From: Zygaena filipendulae
Lineage: Eukaryota; Arthropoda; Insecta; Lepidoptera; Zygaenidae
Direction of reading: 5' to 3'
DNA length: 64,000 nt
Assembly (NCBI GenBank): GCA_907165275.2
Contig: OU015649.1
Span: forward strand, 7,346,001 to 7,410,000
The number at the start of each line of letters is the position of its first letter. Position 1 is the first letter of the stretch. Below are positions 58,201 through 64,000 of this stretch, in pieces. The notes beneath the pieces were generated by a model that was given only the letters and a program-made list of their open reading frames with translations, searched no databases and was not told the DNA's origin. The position numbers and the translations under genes were made by a program.

Positions 58201-58690
58201 AAATACGTGTCCAATATTTTTTATTAATATAAAATAGAATATAAAATCTACTAATAAGGAGATACCTACCTATACTTTCGTCCTGGGGCCGTATTTTTGA
58301 ATCGCTCGAATTACTTTTCGCACACGGAATTGCAAGATCCGCATGTGAATGCTTAAAAAATGTATGCATTCGCGTGTGGATTCTCGATTCCGTGTGCGAA
58401 AGTAATTCGAGCGATTCAAAAATACGACCTCTGATAAGTGTTTCTGTGGGAGTTTCGAAATAGACGCGGAAGACACTGCAGTGGAACAGTTTCTGATAAA
58501 TCTACATTTTTTAGGAATGGCAAGAGGAGTGGAAAGTAAGCTTTCGATTATACTAGAAGAAGAAGAATTAGAAGATTTGGATGATGACGAGGACGATATT
58601 GAAGGTGATGCGGAAGAGGGGGGCGTGGAGGAGCCGGAGGGGGGCGAGGGCCACGAGTACAGCGACGACAGCAGTGACGTAGACGTGTAG
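46254..58690 (+). CDS. Dp: Transcription factor Dp, E2F dimerisation partner
   Basis: Forms a heterodimer with E2F and binds cell-cycle promoters in the nucleus. Eleven coding exons: 46254-46302, 46645-46763, 47080-47128, 47551-47627, 51215-51399, 53680-53851, 54212-54424, 54872-55020, 56556-56638, 56716-56799, 58515-58690. All are GT-AG with agreeing phases, total 451 aa. The variable N terminus (exons 1-5) leads to a basic TKRRKHADK nuclear-localisation-like stretch. Then comes the winged-helix DNA-binding domain ([44 protein letters not shown]), the dimerisation coiled coil ([20 protein letters not shown]), the DP-conserved [11 protein letters not shown] and DCSISNDK segments, [14 protein letters not shown], and an acidic Glu/Asp tail ending DDSSDVDV. 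The start ATG opens exon 1 in frame with all later exons. The exon 6 donor, CAA|GTATTA, is weak. Introns are loaded with foldback repeats. Confidence 0.95.
47683..48030 (-). repeat. Two-part helitron-like repeat in Dp intron 4
   Basis: Begins CTAGCTGTGCCCTGCAG, carries the CCGTTCAGCC-type segment, then switches to the body with GTTATATAGCCTATAACCTG and ends in CAGACAGACAGAC. It combines the two subtypes seen apart at 779 and 1233. It starts 55 bases after exon 4. Confidence 0.65.
48300..48440. repeat. Repeat fragment with ACCGGGAAATCCCGG hairpin
   Basis: Contains AACCGGGAAATCCCGGTTTT plus flanking TTTTCGGTAC units on both strands. It looks like part of a MITE; the ends were not found. Confidence 0.45.
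49465..49620 (+). repeat. Common lepidopteran dispersed repeat (CAGCTGGACATAGG type)
   Basis: CATCATCATCATCATCA is followed by ATATCAGCT, CTACAGCTGGACATAGGC, CCCCCAAGGATCGCCACAAC and TCGGTCCACCTTG. I know this sequence class as very frequent in Lepidoptera and linked to a non-LTR element; the link is from memory. Confidence 0.65.
49853..50150 (-). repeat. Possible LINE 3' end, minus orientation
   Basis: An ATTTATTTATTTATTTATTT run at 49858-49880 reads as an AAATAAATAAAT tail on the minus strand, followed by sequence containing CAAGAGAGGCGATTTGGCGA. No coding part was seen. Confidence 0.4.
50178..50585. mobile_element. MITE in Dp intron 4
   Basis: Ends ATAGGGGTGTCCATTAATCA and the complement of GTGATTAACGGACGCTCCCC form imperfect terminal inverted repeats of about 27 bp. 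Inner C-rich tracts (a 14-C run near 50262) mirror less exactly. Confidence 0.65.
51486..51672 (-). repeat. Helitron-like repeat in Dp intron 5
   Basis: CTAGCTATTCCCCGCGG to TTATAAAGTAGTAAGGATT, starting 86 bases after exon 5. Confidence 0.72.
51775..52290. repeat. GC-rich insert of unknown class with TGGCT array, Dp intron 5
   Basis: 51775-51960 is GC-rich, with two GGTAGTATG units flanking AAGCTTCCCGCCGGGCG. 52118-52125 is TGACGTCA. 52190-52265 is an imperfect array of TGGCT/TTGGC units (GACTGGCTGGTTTGGCGGGC and onward). It holds no recognised domain; a 31-codon frame at about 52011 is too short to call. Confidence 0.45.
52378..52570 (-). repeat. Helitron-like repeat, third subtype
   Basis: TCCCCTGCGGTTTCACCCG to CAGACAGACAAACGCGGTGG, as at 14330. 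Confidence 0.6.
52690..52890 (+). repeat. Helitron-like repeat, plus orientation, incomplete
   Basis: Starts CCTCACTAATATTATGTGAA and carries ACGTTGTCAGGGGTACTGAA; the CCGCGG end is lost and only CTCGCGGGAAATAG remains. Confidence 0.6.
52980..53203 (-). repeat. Helitron-like repeat
   Basis: ACTAGCTGACCCCCTATG at one end, TTATAATATTAGTATAGAT at the other, same subtype as 17698-17879. A segment around GTAAGTGAAAGAATT is duplicated. Confidence 0.7.
53243..53383. mobile_element. Foldback MITE in Dp intron 5
   Basis: 141 bp that folds almost end to end: AGCCCGCACCACATTCACGC at the left against GCGTGAATGTAGAGCGGGC at the right, with inner GAGAAAACCACGAGAA/TTCTCGTGGTTT arms. A half copy is at 25083. 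Confidence 0.8.
54590..54799 (-). repeat. Helitron-like repeat in Dp intron 7
   Basis: CTAGCTGTTCCCCGCGG to CACATTTAATAGTAAGGAT, between exon 7 and exon 8. A small insertion TTTCATTTTCTATGTCTATG interrupts the GATGATCGGTTGAGC segment. Confidence 0.72.
55155..55760. repeat. Long palindrome (about 600 bp) in Dp intron 8
   Basis: Arms of about 270-285 bases (55155-55440 and 55488-55760) mirror each other imperfectly. Shared landmarks are AACTGACG(G/A)ACTAATT, GACACGTATTTTT, GCATTAAAGTTTAGGGT, TGACGTCACG and CAACTCAATGTATCG. The palindromic octamer TGACGTCA occurs four times (55281, 55326, 55577, 55623). A one-arm fragment lies at 58118-58245. The class is unassigned. Confidence 0.8.
55985..56490 (-). 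repeat. Palindromic repeat, copy D, in Dp intron 8
   Basis: Same flank as copy B (AAATTATAGGCACACCTA, ATTTGCTTTCGGAAAG, CCCTGCATCGGGAAAG), followed by a reduced palindrome ending TTTTTGGAAGTCGGTTTTTT. It lies about 65 bases before exon 9. Confidence 0.72.
56836..57530 (+). pseudogene. Fragment of a PIF/Harbinger-like transposon in Dp intron 10
   Basis: The frame 56981-57220 encodes [20 protein letters not shown] followed by [13 protein letters not shown] and a stop. The pattern of acidic residues, F-x-x-Y-x-R-M and T-F-D-Y-(I/L)-L is the N-terminal region of PIF/Harbinger transposases. No catalytic domain follows; instead there is a GC-rich stretch (57270-57490) ending in a CACTCAGGCC segment. 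It is probably an internally deleted copy. Ends were not defined. Confidence 0.6.
57675..58121 (+). mobile_element. MITE-like repeat with inner foldback, copy 2, in Dp intron 10
   Basis: Ends GGCTTGTAGCGGTA and TACCGCTACAAGCC are terminal inverted repeats. The body matches 36628-37064 in reverse orientation. It includes a 108-bp palindrome (57699-57807) and a 102-codon frame (57831-58139) that runs past the element end and is not constrained (see copy 1). Confidence 0.78.
58118..58245. repeat. One-arm fragment of the 55155 palindrome family
   Basis: Shares ATGACGTCACGCGAAATTTC, CAACTCAATGTATCGCC and AATACGTGTCCAATA with the element at 55155. It directly abuts the MITE at 57675-58121. Confidence 0.7.
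58285..58431. mobile_element. Foldback MITE 83 bases before the last Dp exon
   Basis: Arms of about 47 bases: GGCCGTATTTTTGAATCGCT and TCGAATTACTTTTCGCACAC at the left, mirrored at the right with very few mismatches. In RNA this would form a stable hairpin close to the last 3' splice site of Dp. Confidence 0.85.
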
Positions 58691-59160
58691 CAAGCGCAGA
58701 CGCCCGACACTACCTTCGTATAGTACAGCTGAACTTACGTAATGTGCCGGCACAGTGTACAGGGTCTTGTCGAGGTGAATGGTCCAAAACTACTTTCCAC
58801 ACCAATGTCATAAAGACGTCAGAGAGATTAACAATATAATTTACTCACTGAATTCATTCCTTCAGTTGCGTTAGGTCCTATACCCGAAAATTATAATATA
58901 TAATCGCACGAAAATTTTCCCGTGTAAGCTTCATTTTCGCTATCCGCTTGTAAACTTAAAATTGACACTGTTCTTTTTTTAAATCTTTTCTTTCTAATTT
59001 TTATATGGCATTATATTAAAAAGAAAAGACGTTTTTATATAGCAAAAAGTTTTTAATCCAAGCTTAAGTATAATTAATGTATTTCCGATCATTTCGGTTT
59101 GCCCTAGGTAGTAGGTAGGGTGTACAAATCGCATGTTTTTACATGCTCACTTCATTAGCT
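58691..59160. other. Dp 3' flank
   Basis: Should hold the Dp 3' UTR. An ATTAAA near 59013 is a possible polyadenylation signal. No other feature was seen. Confidence 0.4.
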
Positions 59161-59270
59161 ACCCGTTTCGAGAATTTTCTGAGGGGAAAACCTACTGAAT
59201 CTACACTCACGAAGTTTCAGCCTGCTATTAGTCACCACTGAGAAAACAAGGCGTAGGCTGCCGGACTAGT
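59160..59270. repeat. Half copy of the MITE at 38531
   Basis: Contains TACCCGTTTCGAGAATTTTC, TCACGAAGTTTCAGCCTG and ends GCGTAGGCTGCCGGACTAG. The left end is missing. Confidence 0.7.
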
Positions 59271-59627
59271 ATATTTCTGAAAACATGAACTCGCGATCGT
59301 TGACTACATAGCGAAACCCTGCCTGCATTACATTAGAAATTATTGTCTGCGGTCGAGAATTATCTAATAAAAACTAGCTATTATTTAATTCGTCTGAGTA
59401 TTTTCTATGAACTTTGATGAGAAAGAAAATAAGATTTTTGAAAAATTGCGGTAGGTACATATTTACATAGTTATCACTGATACTTCGAAGTATTTGCGGC
59501 TTGGTATGCATTTTTTACTTACCCTGTATTGTCAGGCGCGGATCTAGGATTTGGTTGGGGGGGGGCACTTTTGGTTGCAACACGAATTTTTTTGAATTTA
59601 CAGGGTCAGCGATTTTTTATGTTCTGG

Positions 59628-59785
59628 TAGGGAAGCACGAATTTTTTCGCTCTCGTCATTTCGATATCGAGCGTTTTTTTGTATGAAAAATGAACAACGC
59701 CATCTATCCAGTGCCGTTCATTTTCCATACAAAAAAACGCTCGATATCGAAACGACGAGAGCAAAAAAATTCGTGCTCCCCCTAC
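59628..59785. mobile_element. Foldback MITE with 66-bp arms
   Basis: TAGGGAAGCACGAATTTTTT with TTTCGATATCGAGCG and TGTATGAAAAATGAAC at the left is mirrored at the right with about four mismatches. The loop is AACGCCATCTATCCAGTGCC. Confidence 0.85.
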
Positions 59786-59837
59786 TGATTAAATTTTCTA
59801 TACCCGTGACGTTTAGTATGCAAAATTTAATGCAGAT

Positions 59838-60006
59838 TCACGTCTTGTTTTCGAAGTTCTCGCGGGAATTCCGGGATATAAGGTAACCCTATGTGTTTTT
59901 CTGTACCTACCCCTGACTTGTATGCAAAATTTCAAAACGAACAGTTGAGCTGTTAGGCGTCAAAGCGTAACAACAAACTCACTTTCGCATTTATCAGTAG
60001 GAGAGA
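59838..60006 (-). repeat. Helitron-like repeat, incomplete
   Basis: GAAGTTCTCGCGGGAATTCC to CACTTTCGCATTTATCAGTA; the CTAG end is lost. Confidence 0.65.
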
Positions 60007-60199
60007 TAGTACAGAGTAGGTACCATGTAGACGGTACGCTTGTCACGAAGTCTAAACTGTCGCAACTATGTACATAAGAGTTCGTCCAATGATTTAAATA
60101 GTGCCGAAAGTGAATTCATGACTTAATTGAGAGTTCAAAATATTAACAGACTGTTTTGGTTTTTAAGGAAATTAGTCTTGGCTCATTCCCCTTAACACT

Positions 60200-60262
60200 T
60201 CATATCTCCCTTGCCATAAACAATACTTGAATCTCCCTTGCCATAAACAATACTTGAATTTT
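60200..60262. repeat. Short tandem duplication
   Basis: ATCTCCCTTGCCATAAACAA followed by TACTTGA occurs twice in a row. Confidence 0.85.
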
Positions 60263-61009
60263 GTCATAGGTCTTCAGATTAAATCTGATATGTTTTATTA
60301 TGACGGAAGCAGGCAAAGATCGGTTTATTAATTCAATTTAACTATTGTTTATTAAAAGCAAGGAGGTATAGTATTGGTTTTGCACTAGTAATTTAGTTGA
60401 TCTACTACATACTACTTATTAAGTTGATTGTACTTTTGTTTTAAATTCATTATTTTTATTAATATTTTATGATGCAGAAATAAAAAAAAAAACTTTAAGG
60501 GACATTACCTAAGTTTGGAATTTCATATCCTTCATAATTATAATATGAAATTAGTATTGAAATTACAAAACCTGTATTTCAATACTGTGGAAATAAAAAA
60601 AAACGAACTACCTATTATGATTTTTATTCCTTACCATATATGTATTTTAGATAGAATCAACCATCGTTTTTATTAGTCTTGATGTAGCCAACAGTAACAA
60701 CAGGTTTCGAATAAAAAAAAGTTACGAGGTAACAAACATAAAAAAAAAGAAAAACATAGGTATGCGTCGAATTGAGAACGTCTTCCTTTTTGGGAAGTCA
60801 GTTAAAAATTGAGACATGAATTAACTGCAAAAAACAGCTTGTATATTGGGGTGTGTATTCATTGTTAAACTCTTCCAAAAATCATTCATTAACATAATTA
60901 AAAACATACGACCTAAAAACCTCACCTGTGTAATACATAAGGAAAGAAAATTAGGTTTGGAGTTTTTAAGTATCTATTTTATGAATATTAAATAAATTGA
61001 ATAAGGTAA
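60263..61009. other. COPS9 3' flank
   Basis: AT-rich. A TTTATT near 60622 would be AATAAA on the minus strand, but it is nearly 400 bases from the stop codon. No gene was seen. Confidence 0.4.
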
Positions 61010-62295
61010 TCATTTTAAGTCATCATCATCAAATAAATCTTCGAAATCTGAAAAAAACAAATTCACATTAATCACACATTTTGGGAGTTTAAATAATCCC
61101 AATAATTTGCTTAATCCTAGAGTTTTAGTTACCATTAAAGAAGTCTGCATGAACTGCCTTTTCATTTGCAGCTAGGTCCATAAGAAGATTTGATGGTCCT
61201 CCAGCCTGCAAAATAAAGTTATCAGTTAATGTAATTCAGTCAATTCAATGACTTGCAAGTTGTTAGCAAAGGAATAAATTGAAGGTCTATGTACATCTAG
61301 AAGGTATAATTGAAATTTATATTCTTAACAGTCAACAAAAAGCTGATCAATTTGCAAAACAATTAGGTATATCAATAAAGTCAGGCTAAGTAACAATAAT
61401 ATTATATTTAATTATTTCAAAATAAGAACATACAAAAAGTTGATACAATCAATCAATACACTAAAATGTTTTTACACAAAAAAAATTACAATTATTATTA
61501 TTAAATGAATGATTTTATTTACCAAACTAGGAGAACCTGTATCTTGGTAGTCAGTGAACCCACATACAAATGGCTAAATCCACAGGGGAACAAGTATCTC
61601 TAGATCTACTGAACTGATTTTAAAAATTCTTTTACTTAAAGGGAGCTACAGTGATCCAGAGTGATACAGAGTACTATTTATCCCGAAATTCCCGCGAGTA
61701 AAACCACCAGGGAACAGCTATCTCTGAATCTATTGAACCGATTTTGAAAATTCTTTCACATAAAGGAAGCTACAGTGATCCTGAGTGTCATAGGGTACTT
61801 TTTATTCCGGAATTCCCGCAGGAACTCTGAATTTCCCTCGGGTAAAACTTCGGGGAACAGCTGTCTCTGGATCTACTAAACCAATTTTGTAAATTCTTTC
61901 ACTTATACGAAGCTAAAGTGATCCTGAGTGACATAAGGTACTTTTTATTCCGGAATTCCCGGGGGAACTCGAAATTACCGCGGGGGTCAGCAGCTAGTAG
62001 TAGATAAAGATCGCGCACGCTCCACATGGGTACTTAGGCGCCTCCGCCTAATGGTGCGATTGATTGAAGTGCTGTGTGTGAACACCCCCCCTGTGCACGC
62101 GCTGATGTCTGTCTGGTAACAGTAGGTATTCCTAAGTAACATAGGATAGGTACCCTATATCCCCAGAAAAAAATTAAATAGACAACTAGTCATTGATAAA
62201 GTCAAAACAAAAATATGATAATATACTTCTTCTAAATCCATGTATGGACCCACGCCTTCAGGAAACATTTCATCTGCCGCTACCGTAGGTTTCAT
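61010..62295 (-). CDS. COPS9: COP9 signalosome subunit 9 (CSN acidic protein)
   Basis: Smallest subunit of the COP9 signalosome, the complex that removes NEDD8 from cullin-RING ubiquitin ligases. Three exons on the minus strand: 62295-62227, 61205-61133, 61047-61010. GT-AG introns in phases 0 and 1 give 59 aa; the human protein has 57. It begins [14 protein letters not shown], continues [20 protein letters not shown], then [20 protein letters not shown], and ends DDDLK. The [11 protein letters not shown] acidic tail is the hallmark of the family. The gene is easily missed because no exon exceeds 73 bases. It is convergent with Dp. Intron 1 carries a triple tandem of helitron-like repeats, and the 5' flank holds a hairpin and a tandem array. 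Confidence 0.95.
61565..62000 (+). repeat. Triple tandem of helitron-like half units in COPS9 intron 1
   Basis: Three consecutive units of about 135 bp, each running from a GGGAACAGCT/CAAGTATCTCT boundary through TCTACTGAAC or variant, GAAGCTACAGTGATCCTGAG, TACTTTTTAT and a GAATTCCCG box. The last unit ends CAGCAGCTAGT. Units diverge by roughly a tenth or more by eye. Confidence 0.75.
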
Positions 62296-62344
62296 CGTAA
62301 TGCAAATGATATAAAACACGAGAGTAAAGAAAGAGTTTATTACA

Positions 62345-62390
62345 GTTCACCTCAGACGAAATAAAAATAAAAACTTATTTCGTCTGAGCA
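62345..62390. repeat. Hairpin upstream of COPS9
   Basis: CTCAGACGAAATA and TATTTCGTCTGAG are perfect complements separated by about 12 A-rich bases, 50-95 bases upstream of the COPS9 start codon. Confidence 0.85.
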
Positions 62391-62535
62391 GTTCACAATT
62401 CACATTAAAAAGTACTCTGTGGCACAAATCAAGGATCATATTATAATTAGACATGGGTAACTCCGCACCCGTATATATCTTTGGATATGCATTCCGAAGC
62501 GGAGTTGTTACAACTCCTTCACTTGTCAAATTAAA

Positions 62536-62830
62536 CATATCCCATATCCAACCAACTCCGACCACTCCGAGACCAACCGAACTGAGCGCCGATCGGAGCC
62601 GAGCGGAAGGAGTTGGAATGATAACGCCGTGACATATCCCATATCCAACCAACTCCGACAACTCCAAGACCAACCGAGCCGAGCGGAAGGAGTTGGAATG
62701 ATAACGTCGCGACATATCCTATATCCAATCAACTCCGGCAACTCCGAGTCCAACGCTGACCGACTCCCGAACCGAGTAGGTAACGAAGTGCACCGAACCG
62801 ACTCCTAGCGGAAGGAGTTGGAATAGGTAC
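62536..62830 (-). repeat. Tandem array of about 80-120 bp units upstream of COPS9
   Basis: Three units start with ACATATCC(C/T)ATATCCAA at 62536, 62633 and 62712, each with CAACTCCG and CGGAAGGAGTTGGAAT. Unit length varies because of short insertions. AACTCC and GGAGTT alternate on both strands, so units can pair internally. Overlapping minus-strand frames (62347-62753) come from the repeat and are not a gene. Confidence 0.8.
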
Positions 62831-63400
62831 AAGTCACGAGTCACCATGAGTGGCCACGACCACCCACGACTTACGAGAGATTGGTACTTGGAAGGTATTC
62901 GTTACTTTCTAGTTTCTACGGATTATGTGAGACGGAGCACGTGCTCAAGACGAGGTCTTTTAAGCAGCAAAAAAAGCGCTTTAAAAATATACGCAGTAAA
63001 CGCACCCTTTCGTTTATGGATCGAATTTAGCTGTAAAGCGACAGAAGAGCTAGTAAATTCCATACAAATTATTTAGACACCAACTAGCTTGCGAGTTTCT
63101 TCTTAGCCAGTATGTGTACTGTATAGTATTTAAATTTTAAAATTAATAACTGTGATTGTAGTGTGTACTGTGTGTTCAAAAACCGTATCATGGTTTATTA
63201 ATGTAAATTATAGGTAGGTTTAGGTATATTGGACTAAAAACTAATAAATGACAACAAACTAATATACAGATATTACAAATATTATTAGTTTGGCAACAGT
63301 CAAATATTATATTACAATAATTACGTTTAATAAGATTGACATCCCGCCTTACAACATAGATTTATTTTTAATCTGGCGATGAAGAAACAGACATTTTTTT
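62831..63400. other. Right-hand stretch, no gene supported
   Basis: A 76-codon open frame (62846-63076, plus) has no recognisable motif. The rest is AT-rich. Confidence 0.4.
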
Positions 63401-63404
63401 TATA

Positions 63405-63600
63405 TATAATTCTCCCCATTGGGGAAAGGCAAGGGATTCTAGGTCCATACAGCCTGTACATTTATTTTTTTGTTTTTACCCCAATGGGGAAGGCAAAGGA
63501 AGCTAAGTCCGGCAAAGGAAGCTAAGTCCATACAGCCAAGTCAGTAGTATTTTTCTTCTGAAGTTATTTACATCGAAATGCATTGGCGGATATGGATATG
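63405..63600. repeat. Dispersed repeat with TGGGGAAGGCAAAGG core
   Basis: Two partial units (CCCATTGGGGAAAGGCAAGG near 63418 and CCCCAATGGGGAAGGCAAAG near 63480) with a local duplication of GGCAAAGGAAGCTAAGTCC. The end, GAAGTTATTTACATCGAAAT, is as at 42570. Confidence 0.7.
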
Positions 63601-64000
63601 CTATCCGGATACATATCTTTTACTGGAAGGATACGTGACATATCCAATTCTTGGTCGGACACGTTTAGCCCATGCCTAATTATAATCACTACTACGATAT
63701 GGGACTCCCATACTGTGAAATGGAAATTGGAATGACGCGAATTGTCAAAATTTTCGCCCATGCAATCATGGCCGACACCCACAAAAATAGTGCTGTTCTG
63801 CTTATAGCGAATGGTCAATATTTCGATACCGATAAAAATCAGGACTACTACGGTTCTTCATAATTTTTATTATTATTTCATAGCTACGGAAAAAAACCTG
63901 TGACGGCTTAATTGCTGTCGGTTAAGTATATTTATTATTGAACTTAATGTAAGCCATCATTGGTGCCTTTTTCAGCTGCCTCAAATAAGGAAAGTAGCTG
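63601..64000. other. Window edge, unassigned
   Basis: Overlapping frames on both strands (63672-63863 plus, 63564-63818 minus) without a recognisable domain. It may be part of a feature cut by the window edge. Confidence 0.35.

Noticed and set aside
62347..62753. Minus-strand frames upstream of COPS9
   Set aside because: They are translations of a tandem array, visible from repeated WSELVGYGI-type words.

Overview
This window reads as nuclear DNA of a lepidopteran (moth or butterfly). It is AT-rich and intron-bearing, with abundant TAGGTA/TACCTA-type microrepeats and many copies of the degenerate repeat with CCGCGGTTTCACCCGCG at one end and TTTATAATATTAGTA at the other, which I know from Lepidoptera. 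The protein genes match conserved animal families. I cannot name a species.

Layout. 1-14 kb is a transposon block: an intact Mag/K02A2.6-like Ty3/gypsy element on the minus strand (1965-6277); a broken non-LTR (Jockey-like) reverse transcriptase; a second intact Ty3/gypsy element on the plus strand (7446-12052) inserted into that reverse transcriptase; and a dead Tc1/mariner element (12240-13993). 14-35 kb is a gene-poor stretch holding MITEs, helitron-like repeats, an inverted pair of palindromic repeats (26.3-29.0 kb), a hAT-like MITE with an 8-bp target duplication (33619-34438), and one TATA-plus-initiator promoter-like site at 15.3 kb. 35.1-42.1 kb is EOGT on the minus strand, 8 coding exons, 526 aa. 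46.25-58.69 kb is the E2F partner Dp on the plus strand, 11 coding exons, 451 aa. 61.01-62.30 kb is COPS9, the smallest COP9 signalosome subunit, on the minus strand, 3 exons, 59 aa. The last 1.7 kb is tandem and dispersed repeats.

EOGT and Dp are divergent (about 4.1 kb between start codons); Dp and COPS9 are convergent (about 2.3 kb between stop codons). The three genes are not one pathway: EOGT acts in the ER lumen on EGF repeats of extracellular proteins, Dp binds DNA with E2F in the nucleus, and COPS9 belongs to the cullin-deneddylating COP9 signalosome. Dp and COPS9 both touch cell-cycle control, but nothing here shows direct co-regulation. The Dp upstream region carries two E2F-like sites about 10 bp apart, which would fit autoregulation.

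Intron boundaries were worked out by reading GT/AG sites and frame by hand; all three genes close in frame. No tRNA, rRNA, snRNA, miRNA or CRISPR was recognised. I did not find a convincing undescribed system; the most unusual structures are the long palindromic repeat families, the nested insertion in the LINE, and the dense load of foldback elements inside Dp introns.
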